DNA from: Sphingomonas liriopis
GTDB taxonomy: Bacteria; Pseudomonadota; Alphaproteobacteria; Sphingomonadales; Sphingomonadaceae
NCBI RefSeq assembly: GCF_024211255.1
Contig: NZ_JAMLDY010000009.1
Coordinates: forward strand, 101,460-165,459
Reading direction: 5' to 3'
Length of the DNA stretch: 64,000 nucleotides
In this document: positions 31,471-40,339 of the stretch, piece by piece
Position numbering within the stretch: position 1 is the first letter of the stretch
How the letters are laid out: each line of letters starts with the position of its first letter
Notes under the pieces: model-generated
Databases searched by the model: none
What the model was told of the DNA's origin: nothing
Seen by the model: only the letters and a program-made list of their open reading frames with translations
Position numbers and translations under genes: made by a program

Positions 31471-32700
31471 CTACACCCCCCGCAACGCCCGCTCGCCCTC
31501 GATCATGTAATCGCGCGTGATCGGCAGTTCGGCACGGCTGCGGCTGAACTGGATCTGGAAATTGACCAGTCCGCCATGCTCGAACGCCTGCGCCGCGCCG
31601 GCGAGGTAGAAGGTCCACATCCGGTAGAAGCGTTCGTCGTACAGCGCGACGATCGCGTCCTTCGCCGCCAGGGTCCGCCGATACCATTCGTGCAGCGTAT
31701 AGGCGTAGTGCAGCCGCAGCACCTCGACGTCGGTGAGGAACAGCTTCAGTCCCTCGAACGCCGCGATCGTCTCCGACAGCGCGGGATTGTAGCCGCCGGG
31801 GAAGATGTATTTGGTCGTCCAGTCGTCGGTGACGCTCGGCGGGCCGAGCCGCCCGATCGTATGGATCAGCGCGACGCCGTCGGGGGTCAGCAGGTCGCGG
31901 CACTTGCGGAAATAGGTGCGGTATTGCGGCGGGCCGACATGCTCGAACATGCCGACCGATACGATGCGGTCGAATTGCCCCTCGACACGGCGATAGTCGA
32001 TCAGCTCGAACCTGACCTTATCGGCGACGCCCGCCGCGGCGGCCCGCTCGCGCGCGATCTTCAGCTGTTCCTCGGACAGCGTGACGCCGAGCACCTCCAC
32101 GCCGAAATGCTTGTTGAGGTACAGCGCCATGCCGCCCCAGCCGCAGCCGATGTCGAGCACGCGCATCCCCGGCCGGATCGCCAGCTTCGCGGCGATATGC
32201 GCCAGCTTGTCGTCCTGCGCCTGTTCGAGGGTATTGCCGGGATCGGTGTAATAGGCGCAGCTATACTGTTTGTCGGCGTCGAGGAACAGATCGTAGAGCC
32301 GCGCCGACAGGTCGTAATGGTGCGCGACGTTCTGCTTCGATCGCCGCTCCATGTTGATCCGGTCGAGCCGGTGCTTGACCGCACCGATGCCGCGGACGAG
32401 CGCGGAGGGCTGGAGCGCCTGCTGCCCGTTCTCCCAAGCGTCGTTGCGCTTCATCAGCGTGACGAGGCCCATGATGTCGTCGCCATCGACGGTCAGCCGC
32501 CCGTCCATGTACAGCTCGCCCGCCGCCAGCGCCGGGTTGCGGACGATGCGCGCCGCGACGCCGCGGTCGGCAAAGCGGATGGTGATATGGCCGTATTCGG
32601 CATCGGGGGTGCCGAAGGTCGTGGGCGGCTTGCCGGGGCGGTGGAGGGTCAATTGGCCACGCGTCACGGCGCGGCTGAGGAACATGTCGATCAGCGCCAT
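31471..32700 (-). CDS. cfa: Cyclopropane-fatty-acyl-phospholipid synthase family methyltransferase
   Basis: The 409-residue enzyme transfers a methylene group from S-adenosylmethionine to double bonds in membrane phospholipids. The N-terminal lipid-binding domain (1-115) precedes a methyltransferase domain with SKQNVAHHYDLSARLYDLFL, YSCAYY, the SAM motif VLDIGCGWGGMAL (181-193) and VSVGMFEHVG. I chose ATG 32700; an upstream extension lacks support. It is the last gene of an operon with a molybdoenzyme and a cytochrome b (17-base gap), an unusual partnership. It could act on a special lipid rather than ordinary cyclopropanation. Confidence 0.9.
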   Translation of the reverse strand: MALIDMFLSRAVTRGQLTLHRPGKPPTTFGTPDAEYGHITIRFADRGVAARIVRNPALAAGELYMDGRLTVDGDDIMGLVTLMKRNDAWENGQQALQPSALVRGIGAVKHRLDRINMERRSKQNVAHHYDLSARLYDLFLDADKQYSCAYYTDPGNTLEQAQDDKLAHIAAKLAIRPGMRVLDIGCGWGGMALYLNKHFGVEVLGVTLSEEQLKIARERAAAAGVADKVRFELIDYRRVEGQFDRIVSVGMFEHVGPPQYRTYFRKCRDLLTPDGVALIHTIGRLGPPSVTDDWTTKYIFPGGYNPALSETIAAFEGLKLFLTDVEVLRLHYAYTLHEWYRRTLAAKDAIVALYDERFYRMWTFYLAGAAQAFEHGGLVNFQIQFSRSRAELPITRDYMIEGERALRGV

Positions 32701-32717
32701 GTGCGCTGCATAATCCG

Positions 32718-33464
32718 CTAGATGCCGGCATACCAATCGTAATCGACATTGTCCTCCCAATAGCCGCCCTTACCCTTGCCGATGCCGTCCAGGCTGGCGA
32801 CCGCGTCGATGCCGGTCACGTATTTGGCGTGCTTGTAGCCCAATTGCCGCTCGACGCGCAGGCGGACGGGCGCGCCGTGCGGCACGGTCAGCCGCGCGCC
32901 GTTCATCTTCAATGCCAGGATCGTCTGCGGGTGAAAGGCGTCGATCGTGTCGATCGATTCGTAATAGGGCTGGCCGTTGTACAGATCGGCGCAGGTGAAC
33001 ACGACGTAGCGCGCGCTGCCCCGCATCCCCGCCGCCTTCAGCACCGTGCCCAGCATCGGCCCCTGCCACTGGCCGATCGCGCTCCACCCCTCGACGCAAT
33101 CGTGGCGGGTGATCTGCGACCGCGCCGGCATCGACGCGAGCTGGTCGAGGGAAAGCGACAGCGGCCGGTCGACCAGCCCGCCGATGCGCAGGCGGTAATC
33201 GGCGAACCCGTTCGCGACCATCGCCGCATAGCCGGGCGTGCCGGGATCGCGCGTGCCGTTCGCGCGGAACACCGGCGACATCTGTTCGCGGGTGAATTCG
33301 GGTGCCAGCGCCGCGCGGTCCATCAGCGCGCGCTGCAGCCCGCGGTGCATGTCCTCGCCCGAAAACAGGATCCTGCGCGCCTGCGGGATGGCCGCGACCT
33401 TGTCGCACCCGGCGAGCAGCAGGCCGGCACCGCCGACGATCAGGTTGCGTCGCGCAACTATCAT
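32718..33464 (-). CDS. Periplasmic molybdopterin-dependent oxidoreductase (sulfite oxidase/MsrP fold)
   Basis: The 248-residue protein has an N-terminal export signal ending in a lipobox-like LLLAGC (Cys20) and an oxidoreductase molybdopterin domain. The molybdenum-ligand Cys123 is in HDCVEGWSAIGQW; HGAPVRLRVERQLGYK is the cofactor-binding segment. It resembles MsrP/YedY-like enzymes but is shorter, without the twin-arginine pair seen in MsrP (it has MIVARRNLIVGG). It overlaps the cytochrome b gene by four bases, so that protein is its probable electron donor or acceptor. The substrate is unknown. Confidence 0.88.
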   Translation of the reverse strand: MIVARRNLIVGGAGLLLAGCDKVAAIPQARRILFSGEDMHRGLQRALMDRAALAPEFTREQMSPVFRANGTRDPGTPGYAAMVANGFADYRLRIGGLVDRPLSLSLDQLASMPARSQITRHDCVEGWSAIGQWQGPMLGTVLKAAGMRGSARYVVFTCADLYNGQPYYESIDTIDAFHPQTILALKMNGARLTVPHGAPVRLRVERQLGYKHAKYVTGIDAVASLDGIGKGKGGYWEDNVDYDWYAGI

Positions 33465-34168
33465 GACCGCGGCACCTTCCACTTGCCCGACAGCATCGAG
33501 CGCAATTCGTTGCCGGCGCCCGCCAGGATGACGAGCGCGATATGGATGACGATGAAGCCGCCGATCAGCGCGGCGGTGACGAAATGGATCGAGCGCGCCG
33601 ACTGCCGCCCGCCGAACACCTCCAGCAGCCACGGCCACGCCGCGTTCATGCCGGGCGACAGCGCGAGGCCGGTCAGGATCATCGCCGGCAATGCGACGAA
33701 GATCGTCAGGATATAGCTCCATTTCTGCAACGAATTGTACGCCCCCGGATCGTTCGCGTCGTGGAATCGGAAGTTCCAGTGATCGCGCACGTCCTGCGCC
33801 AGATGCGTGGGGCTGACGTCGGCGCGACGCAGCCGCAGCCGCGTCGCGAAATGGCGGTTGAGCAGGCTGACGATCATATAGCCCAGCAGACCGAAGGCGA
33901 AGACGAGCGCGAACAGCAGGTGCCAGCGCCGCGAGATCGCGAGATTGTAGCTCGCCGGTATGGTGATCCACGCCGGAAAGCGCGGCAGCTGCGCCCAGGC
34001 ATGGTCGAAGTTCGCGCCATAGCGCCCCCAGTACAACCGCGGATGCGCGTTGGAGATGCCGAGCCCGCTGCCCAGCAGCACGAACACCGCCACCGCATTC
34101 ACCCAATGCCACAGCCGCGTCGCGAGCCGGTGGCGGCGGATGACCGGATCGGAAACGCTTGGGTCCAT
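33461..34168 (-). CDS. Cytochrome b561-type membrane haem protein
   Basis: The 235-residue protein has four to five membrane helices with candidate haem-ligand His residues in TRLWHWVNAVAVF, RRWHLLFALVFAFG, RSIHFVTAAL and FIVIHIALVILAG. It fits the cytochrome b/b6 DUF4405-like family that serves formate dehydrogenase or molybdoenzyme partners. Its gene is first in the operon and overlaps the molybdoenzyme gene (ATGA), so it should pass electrons between the quinone pool and that periplasmic enzyme. ATG 34168 is preferred over 34204, which would enter the divergent flavin reductase gene. Confidence 0.88.
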   Translation of the reverse strand: MDPSVSDPVIRRHRLATRLWHWVNAVAVFVLLGSGLGISNAHPRLYWGRYGANFDHAWAQLPRFPAWITIPASYNLAISRRWHLLFALVFAFGLLGYMIVSLLNRHFATRLRLRRADVSPTHLAQDVRDHWNFRFHDANDPGAYNSLQKWSYILTIFVALPAMILTGLALSPGMNAAWPWLLEVFGGRQSARSIHFVTAALIGGFIVIHIALVILAGAGNELRSMLSGKWKVPRS

Positions 34169-34194
34169 GTCGCGTCTGTAGCAGTTAAGCGGCC

Positions 34195-34812
34195 ATGACC
34201 GCATCGCATTTCTACGAACCCGCCGCCGGCCACCGCTTGCCCCACGACCCCCTCAACGCGATCGTCGCGCCGCGGCCGATCGGCTGGATCGGCAGCGTAT
34301 CAGGCAACGGCGTGCGCAATCTCGCGCCCTACAGCTTCTTCAACCTCGTCAACTACACCCCGCCGCTGATCGCCTTTTCGTCGATGGGGTGGAAGGACAG
34401 CGTCGCCAACATCGCGGAGACGGGCGAGTTCGTCTGGAACCTCGCCACCCGCGACCTCGCCGAGGCGATGAACGCGACCTCCGCCAGCGTCGCCGCCGAC
34501 GTCGACGAATATGCGCTGGCGGGAATCGACACCTTGCCGTCGCGCCTCGTCGCGCCGCCGCGCGTGGCGGCGAGCCCGGTGAGCTTCGAGTGCAAGCTGA
34601 CCCGGATCGTCCGCCTCACCGACCGTCACGGCGCCGAACTCGACCAGTATCTGGTGATCGGCGAGGCGATCGGCATCCACATCGATCCGGCGATGCTGGA
34701 GGACGGTGTCTACCAGACCGCCCGCGCGCGCCCGATCCTGCGCGGCGGCGGCCCGGCGGACTATTTCGCCGTCGAGGAAGAGCAGCTGTTCCGCATGCGC
34801 CGTCCGCAATAG
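34195..34812 (+). CDS. Flavin reductase-like protein (FMN-binding split barrel)
   Basis: The 205-residue protein has the flavin reductase-like fold. It shows IVAPRPIGWIGSVSGNGVRN and LAPYSFFNLVNYTPPLIAFS, the FMN phosphate-binding region, and an acidic C-terminal half. Such proteins bind FMN and may reduce flavins or act as flavoprotein oxygenase partners. It is divergent from the cytochrome b operon (26 bases apart) and precedes a FadR-type regulator by 76 bases. Its partner is not evident. Confidence 0.88.
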   Translation: MTASHFYEPAAGHRLPHDPLNAIVAPRPIGWIGSVSGNGVRNLAPYSFFNLVNYTPPLIAFSSMGWKDSVANIAETGEFVWNLATRDLAEAMNATSASVAADVDEYALAGIDTLPSRLVAPPRVAASPVSFECKLTRIVRLTDRHGAELDQYLVIGEAIGIHIDPAMLEDGVYQTARARPILRGGGPADYFAVEEEQLFRMRRPQ

Positions 34813-34888
34813 TCCCCCGGAGAGATGGCCGGGCTTCCCATCGGCGCGCCCGCGCCCTAGTCGTTGGGCTAACGACGGGGAGAGCGGC

Positions 34889-35596
34889 ATGGCGAAGGGC
34901 GAACGGCGGGAACCGTCCCACACGCTGATCGCCCGCGATCTCGGCATCGCCATCGTCACCGGCCGCCATCCGCCGGGCAGCGTCATCCCCGGCGAGATCG
35001 ACATCGCGGCCACCCGCGGCGTGTCGCGCAGCGTGGTGCGCGAGGCGCTGCGCATGCTGTCCGCCAAGGGGCTGGTCGAAAGCCGCCCCAAATCGGGGAC
35101 GCGGGTGCGCGAGCGCGCACAGTGGAATCTGCTCGATCCCGACCTGCTCGCCTGGATGTTCGAGGGCGAAGCGCCCGCCTCCTTCGTGCGCAGCCTGTTC
35201 CAGCTGCGCATGATCGTCGAACCCGCCGCGGCGGAGATGGCGGCGGCGCTGCGCAGCGCCGACCAGCTGTTGCGGATGAACGCCGCGCTCGACGCGATGC
35301 AAGCGCACGGCCTCGACACCGCCGACGGACAGGCGGCGGATCAGGCGTTCCACAACACGATCCTCGAAGCGACCAACAACGAACTGCTCGTCAGCCTGTC
35401 GGGCAGCATCGGCGCGGCGGTACGCTGGACGACGATCTTCAAGTTCCGCGGTCGCGCCCGACCGCGCGATCCGATGCCGCAACACCGCCACCTGTACGAC
35501 GCCATCGCCGGCCAGGATTCCGCCGCCGCGCGCGATGCGACGATCGTGCTGCTGCAACAGGCGCACGAGGATACCGAGCGGCTGCTGAAAGGCTAA
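34889..35596 (+). CDS. FadR-subfamily GntR transcriptional regulator
   Basis: The 235-residue protein has a winged-helix domain (about residues 8-75; RGVSRSVVREALRMLSAKGLVE and RPKSGTRVRER) and an FCD effector domain (about 95-230). The latter has a metal-binding set including the Asp in FHNTILEATNN and the His in QHRHLYDAI. FadR/FCD regulators usually sense organic acids or sugar acids and repress catabolic genes. No such operon is adjacent, so the target is unknown. ATG 34889 follows GGGGAGAG. Confidence 0.9.
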   Translation: MAKGERREPSHTLIARDLGIAIVTGRHPPGSVIPGEIDIAATRGVSRSVVREALRMLSAKGLVESRPKSGTRVRERAQWNLLDPDLLAWMFEGEAPASFVRSLFQLRMIVEPAAAEMAAALRSADQLLRMNAALDAMQAHGLDTADGQAADQAFHNTILEATNNELLVSLSGSIGAAVRWTTIFKFRGRARPRDPMPQHRHLYDAIAGQDSAAARDATIVLLQQAHEDTERLLKG

Positions 35597-35607
35597 GGCA
35601 CCCGCGT

Positions 35608-37749
35608 TCAGAAGATTCCGAGGAACTTCTTGCGCTGTTCCTTCTTTTCGCCGCCGCTCGCCTTGCCGTCCTCTTCCTTCGCGGTCGTGCCGCGGCCGAC
35701 GTCATCTCGGGGCGCGCCCTTGGTCGTGCGCTGCGCCTTGGCGGTGGCGCCGGCGAGCACCGGGCCGCACGCCGCCGACTTGGCATCGCCGACATCGACG
35801 AAGGCGAGTATGCCCGCGATCGGCGTGCCCACGATCGCAAGGCCCAGCCCCGCACCGGCGCGCGCGAGCAGCTGGTCGCTGACGACGTTCAGCTTGGGCG
35901 CCGCGAAATACCCGCCGATCCCCACCGGCGACTGGCCGGAGAACAGGCTGAACTTCTTGCCGTCGGCGCGGAAGGCGAGGTCGACACCCTCGCTACGGAA
36001 GCTGAAGCCGCCGCGCCCGACGATGACGTTCTTGGTCGTGTCGATCAGGATCGGGTCCGCGGCGGCGACGCCGTTGCGGACGGTGAAACCGATCAGCCCG
36101 CAATTGACCTCGACCGGCTTCTTCAACTTGTCCTCGAACATCTTCTGCACGAACGTGCCGAGGTCGAGCTCGGACAATTGGACGTTGCGCGTCCACAATT
36201 GCCCCTGCGGCATGACGAAGGCGATGCGCCCGCCCGCGGTGCTCAGCGAATCGTGGATCGTGTCGCCGCGCCCCTTCAGCTGGATGCGCCCGCGGATCGT
36301 GCCGGTCGTCCCCGATTCGGCGACACCATAGCCGGCGAGCAGCCGTCCCATCGGCGTCGGCGCGAGGCGGATGTCGTAGCTGGCGGCACTGGGGCGCTGC
36401 CGCGTGTCGAAGACGACATCGCTCGCGACATTGCCGCGCGCCATCGCGAAGGTGAGCGGCGACAGCGCCAGCCGGCCATGGTCCAGCGCCAGCGTCACGT
36501 CGACGTCGCTGATCGGCACGTTGCGCGACCGCACCACGCCGACCGTCCATTTGAGGTTCGCGTCGAAGCGCTGCATCGTCGCAATCGGCAGCGCGGCGTC
36601 GGGCAGCAGCCGCTGCGGCGCGGCGCCGGTCGCGGCGGCGGCGGCGACCGCGCCCTTGGCGGCGACGATATCGGGATTGTAGCCGATGAACGGCGCGGCA
36701 TCGATGATGTCGAGGCTCTTCGTCGCCAGCACCGAATCGAGGTGCAGCCGCTCGCCGTTGGTGATCGTCAGCGTGCCGGCGAGGTCGGTCGCGCCCGCCA
36801 CCCCGCGCAAGTGCGTGAAGCGATAGCGCTCGCCATCCTTCACCATCTGCCCGCGCAGGCGATAGGTGCGCGTATTGGGCAGCGCGACGCCGATGATGCC
36901 GAGCAGTTCGGCCATGTTGCGCCCGCGCGCCGCGACCTGCAGCGGCACGCGCTCGATATCGGCGATCGACGGCAGCGTGCCGGCGACGTCGATGACGTTG
37001 TGTACCGCGCGCATCCGCGCGACGAGCTGATTCTGCCCGCGGTTGGCGGTCGCATCGGGGGTCAGCAGCCGCGCGGTGACGGTGAAGGGCGCGCTGCGCA
37101 CCCGGCCCGTGCCGGTCAGCCCGACCGCCTTGCCGATCCGCGCGTCGGTCGAGCGGATGTCGTCGATCTTGAGGTCGGCGAGCAATTGCATCCGAGGGTC
37201 GAGGTAGCGCACGGTGGTGCCGCGCACGGTCGCGACGTCGATGCGCGGGAATTCCAGCGGCTTGCCGCCCTTCTTGTTGCTGAACGTCCAGCTGTTGGTG
37301 GTATGCGCCGTGTTCCACTCCAGATCGACCGCGCCATCGACGAGGTCGAGCCAGTAGAGCCGCCGCTTGCCCCAGATCAGCGACAGCGGCGCGATGCGCG
37401 TGTCGATTCGCTCCGCCTGGAACAGATACGGCTTGGTCGCCCAGGCCGGGTTGGCGATCGTCATCTTCTCGGCGACGAACTTGATTCGCAGCGGCGCGAA
37501 ATACAGCTGGAAATCGCCCGCCACGGTGACCGGCCGGTGCGTCTGCCCGCCGACGAATCGCTCGAAGGGATGTTTGAGGAAGCGGCCCTTGGTGATGTAG
37601 AGCACCAGCCAGATCGCGACGATCAGTCCGACGAGGCCCAGCAGCACGTTGCGCGCGATACGCCACGCCCGGCGACGGCGGATCGGCGCGGCGGGTGAGG
37701 CGGGCGGCGCGGGCGCGGTCTCCGGGGTGGTCGTCGTCGGCGTGTCCAT
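35608..37749 (-). CDS. AsmA family inner-membrane-anchored protein
   Basis: The 713-residue protein has a short Pro-rich cytoplasmic tail, one membrane anchor (about residues 33-52) and a long periplasmic AsmA-type beta-repeat region. GRFLKHPFERFVGGQTHRPV is near the anchor, and the C-terminal AsmA_2-like domain begins around LDLGTFVQKMFEDKLKKPVE. The extreme C-terminus is basic and Lys/Gly-rich (EEDGKASGGEKKEQRKK), as in other sphingomonad members. AsmA-like proteins move phospholipids to the outer membrane. I chose ATG 37749 over 37788. Divergent from rpmI. Confidence 0.9.
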   Translation of the reverse strand: MDTPTTTTPETAPAPPASPAAPIRRRRAWRIARNVLLGLVGLIVAIWLVLYITKGRFLKHPFERFVGGQTHRPVTVAGDFQLYFAPLRIKFVAEKMTIANPAWATKPYLFQAERIDTRIAPLSLIWGKRRLYWLDLVDGAVDLEWNTAHTTNSWTFSNKKGGKPLEFPRIDVATVRGTTVRYLDPRMQLLADLKIDDIRSTDARIGKAVGLTGTGRVRSAPFTVTARLLTPDATANRGQNQLVARMRAVHNVIDVAGTLPSIADIERVPLQVAARGRNMAELLGIIGVALPNTRTYRLRGQMVKDGERYRFTHLRGVAGATDLAGTLTITNGERLHLDSVLATKSLDIIDAAPFIGYNPDIVAAKGAVAAAAATGAAPQRLLPDAALPIATMQRFDANLKWTVGVVRSRNVPISDVDVTLALDHGRLALSPLTFAMARGNVASDVVFDTRQRPSAASYDIRLAPTPMGRLLAGYGVAESGTTGTIRGRIQLKGRGDTIHDSLSTAGGRIAFVMPQGQLWTRNVQLSELDLGTFVQKMFEDKLKKPVEVNCGLIGFTVRNGVAAADPILIDTTKNVIVGRGGFSFRSEGVDLAFRADGKKFSLFSGQSPVGIGGYFAAPKLNVVSDQLLARAGAGLGLAIVGTPIAGILAFVDVGDAKSAACGPVLAGATAKAQRTTKGAPRDDVGRGTTAKEEDGKASGGEKKEQRKKFLGIF

Positions 37750-37909
37750 GGGGCGATGAAGCGCATGCGCCTCGTTCCGGTTCCGCATCGGTTGCGTTTC
37801 GCGTGGCGGTTCGCTAAGGGGCCCGCTTCCCGAGCGAGGCGCTACAGGACTGCCCGGCCATCAAGGGCTGCCGCGGCTGTCCATGCCTTCTCACAGCGAA
37901 AGGACCAAA

Positions 37910-38113
37910 ATGCCCAAGCTCAAGACGAAAAGCGGCGTCAAGAAGCGCTTCAAGCTCACCGCCAGTGGATTGCTGAAGCACGGCGTCGCCGGCAAGCGCC
38001 ACCGCCTGATCTCCCACAACTCCAAGTACATCCGCCAGAACCGCGGCACCAAGGTGCTGTCGAAGGCCGACACCGCGACGGTGAAGGCCTGGGCGCCGTA
38101 CGGCCTCAAGTAA
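37910..38113 (+). CDS. rpmI: 50S ribosomal protein L35
   Basis: The 67-residue basic protein begins MPKLKTKSGVKKRFKLT and has GKRHRLISHNSKYIRQNRGT, a complete L35. AAAGGACC lies upstream of ATG 37910. It heads the rpmI-rplT operon; infC is not adjacent here, which is common in this class. Confidence 0.97.
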   Translation: MPKLKTKSGVKKRFKLTASGLLKHGVAGKRHRLISHNSKYIRQNRGTKVLSKADTATVKAWAPYGLK

Positions 38114-38125
38114 GGACATCAGGAC

Positions 38126-38491
38126 ATGGCACGCGTCAAACGGGGTGTAACCACCCGCGCCAAGCACAAGCGGATCCTCGAACAGGCGAAGGGCTATTAC
38201 GGCCGCCGCAAGAACACGATCCGCATCGCCCGCCAGGCCGTCGAAAAGGCCGGCCAGTATGCGTATCGCGACCGCAAGGTAAAGAAGCGGACCTTCCGCG
38301 GCCTGTGGATCCAGCGTATCAACGCCGGCGTCCGCGCCGAGGGCCTGACCTATTCGCAGTTCATGCACGGCCTGAAGCTCGCCGGCGTCCAGCTCGACCG
38401 CAAGGTCCTCGCCGACATCGCGATGCACGAAGGCGCCGCGTTCAGCGCGATCATCGCGCAGGCGAAGGCGGCGCTGCCCCAGGCCGCGTAA
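38126..38491 (+). CDS. rplT: 50S ribosomal protein L20
   Basis: The 121-residue protein begins [20 protein letters not shown] and includes [21 protein letters not shown] and [20 protein letters not shown], all hallmarks of L20. It starts 12 bases after rpmI. In other bacteria L20 represses its own operon; I could not identify the operator. A strong terminator follows. Confidence 0.97.
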   Translation: MARVKRGVTTRAKHKRILEQAKGYYGRRKNTIRIARQAVEKAGQYAYRDRKVKKRTFRGLWIQRINAGVRAEGLTYSQFMHGLKLAGVQLDRKVLADIAMHEGAAFSAIIAQAKAALPQAA

Positions 38492-38517
38492 GCGACCGGA
38501 CGCATGTGACGGAAAGG

Positions 38518-38548
38518 GGCGTCGGTGGGCAACCACCGGCGCCTTTTT
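38518..38548 (+). terminator. Rho-independent terminator of rpmI-rplT
   Basis: GGCGTCGGTGG (38518-38528) pairs with CCACCGGCGCC (38533-38543) with one wobble around GCAA, followed by TTTTT. It separates rplT from the GIY-YIG and pheS genes. Confidence 0.88.
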
Positions 38549-38580
38549 CGTGTGTGGGGCGGGCACGTTCCCCCTCTCTC

Positions 38581-38738
38581 GTCATCCCGGCGAACGCCGG
38601 GACCCATGGACACGACCGGCCCGCGGTGGCGTGCTCCGCCTGCCAAACGATCGCATCGGCACGCCGGCTGGTCGGCCAGCGATGACCTGCTACCATCGGC
38701 GTATCGTATCCATGGGTCCCGGCGTTCCCCGGGATGAC
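38581..38738. repeat. Paired palindromic element abutting the GIY-YIG gene
   Basis: The left arm GTCATCCCGGCGAACGCCGG and right arm ending CGTTCCCCGGGATGAC are inverse with one mismatch. At 158 bp it is longer than its relatives. It ends 19 bases before the preferred nuclease start, and an alternative in-frame ATG (38734) lies inside its last bases. Confidence 0.85.
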
Positions 38739-38757
38739 GAAAGAGGGGCAGTACCAA

Positions 38758-39066
38758 ATGCGCGATATCTTCCAGCCCTGCCTCTACATCCTCGCCAGCC
38801 GCCGCCACGGTACGCTCTACATCGGCGTCACCTCCAACCTTCTCGTGCGTGTCATGCAGCATCGTGAGGGGTTGATCCCCGGCTTCACCAAGGCATACGG
38901 CGTGCGCAGTCTCGTCTGGTACGAGGTGCACGACACGATGGAGGCCGCTATCGTCCGTGAGAAGCGGCTGAAGGACTGGCGGCGCGCGTGGAAGATCGAT
39001 CTGATCGAAACGCAGAACGAAGACTGGGCCGACCTTGCCGTCGGATTGGGACTGCCCCGCCTGTGA
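38758..39066 (+). CDS. Solitary GIY-YIG nuclease domain protein
   Basis: The 102-residue protein is a minimal GIY-YIG nuclease (YhbQ/SLX1 type). It has CLYILASRR and TLYIGVTSN as the paired motifs, the catalytic Arg in LLVRVMQHR, and the metal-binding Glu and following basic helix in [18 protein letters not shown] 38758 has AGAGGGG upstream; ATG 38734 would begin inside the adjacent palindrome. It lies between rplT and pheS, a junction that usually has no such gene, suggesting insertion. Its end is 13 bases before pheS, so it may be co-transcribed with pheST. Confidence 0.9.
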   Translation: MRDIFQPCLYILASRRHGTLYIGVTSNLLVRVMQHREGLIPGFTKAYGVRSLVWYEVHDTMEAAIVREKRLKDWRRAWKIDLIETQNEDWADLAVGLGLPRL

Positions 39067-39079
39067 AAGAGAGCGATAC

Positions 39080-40198
39080 GTGAGCGAAGACCTCGATACC
39101 CTGCGCGACCATCTGCTGACCGCCATTCCCGCCGCGGCGAGCCCCGAGGCGCTCGAGGCGCTGCGCGTCGAGGCGCTCGGCAAGCAGGGCAGCGTCACGC
39201 AGTTGCTCAAGACATTGGGCAAGATGACCCCCGAACAGCGCCAGTCGGACGGCCCGCGCATCAACGGCCTGCGCGAGGCGGTCGCCGACGCCATTGCCAC
39301 CCGCAAGGCGAGCCTCGACCGCGCCGCGCTCGACGCGCGGCTCGCGAGCGAGACGCTCGACATGACGCTGCCCGCTGAGGCGCCGCTCGCCGGCACCGTC
39401 CATCCGGTCAGCCAGGTGATGGACGAACTCGCCGAGATCTTCGCCGACCTGGGTTTCGCGGTCGCGACGGGGCCGGAGATCGAGACCGACTGGCACAATT
39501 TCACCGCGCTCAACATCCCGGAGACGCATCCGGCGCGCGCGATGCACGACACCTTCTACCTGCAACAGGGTCTCGATGCGAAGGCCGGGGGCACGTTCGA
39601 CGAGCGCGCCACCTTCTCGCTGCTGCGCACGCATACCTCGCCGGTGCAGATCCGCACGATGCTGCAGCAGCAACCGCCGATCCGCATCATCGCGCCCGGC
39701 CGCACCTATCGTTCGGACAGCGACGCGACGCATACGCCGATGTTCCATCAGGTCGAGGGGCTGGTGATCGACAAGGGGATCACGCTCGGCCACCTCAAAT
39801 GGACGCTGGAGACGTTCCTGAAGGCGTTCTTCGAGCGCGACGACATCGTCCTGCGCCTGCGCCCGAGCTATTTCCCCTTCACCGAACCCTCGGCGGAGGT
39901 CGACGTCGGTTACACGATCGAGAAGGGCAAGCGCGTCATCGGCGGGTCAGGCGGCGGCTGGATGGAGGTGCTCGGCTCCGGCATGGTCCACCCGAAGGTC
40001 ATCGCGGCGTGCGGTCTCGATCCCGAGGAATGGCAGGGTTTCGCCTTCGGCTGCGGCATCGATCGCCTCGCGATGCTCAAATACGGCATGGACGACCTGC
40101 GCCCGTTCTTCGACGGCGATATCCGCTGGTTGAAGCATTACGGCTTCTCGGCGTTGGACGTCCCGACGCTGTCGGGCGGGGTCGGCGCAGGCGCGTGA
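39080..40198 (+). CDS. pheS: Phenylalanine-tRNA ligase alpha subunit
   Basis: The 372-residue subunit carries the catalytic core of the (alpha-beta)2 enzyme. An N-terminal coiled-coil arm (1-95) precedes the class II domain with [19 protein letters not shown] (motif 2 region), [23 protein letters not shown] and the motif 3 [13 protein letters not shown]. The start is GTG 39080, with AAAGAGAG upstream. It is separated from pheT by a paired palindrome (40214-40322), so the two may be uncoupled at the RNA level. Confidence 0.96.
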   Translation: MSEDLDTLRDHLLTAIPAAASPEALEALRVEALGKQGSVTQLLKTLGKMTPEQRQSDGPRINGLREAVADAIATRKASLDRAALDARLASETLDMTLPAEAPLAGTVHPVSQVMDELAEIFADLGFAVATGPEIETDWHNFTALNIPETHPARAMHDTFYLQQGLDAKAGGTFDERATFSLLRTHTSPVQIRTMLQQQPPIRIIAPGRTYRSDSDATHTPMFHQVEGLVIDKGITLGHLKWTLETFLKAFFERDDIVLRLRPSYFPFTEPSAEVDVGYTIEKGKRVIGGSGGGWMEVLGSGMVHPKVIAACGLDPEEWQGFAFGCGIDRLAMLKYGMDDLRPFFDGDIRWLKHYGFSALDVPTLSGGVGAGA

Positions 40199-40213
40199 TC
40201 CCGCCCCCCATCC

Positions 40214-40322
40214 GTCATCCCGGCGAACGCCGGGACCCACGGATAGGATGAGCATGATGGCGGGTGCAGGCGGACGTCACGAACCGCCCGCATCCATGGG
40301 TCCCGGCGTTCGCCGGGATGAC
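40214..40322. repeat. Paired palindromic element between pheS and pheT
   Basis: 109 bp; the arms are GTCATCCCGGCGAACGCCGG and its inverse ending CGCCGGGATGAC. It ends 17 bases before the pheT start. Confidence 0.88.
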
Positions 40323-40339
40323 GAAGGTCTGGAATCGCT

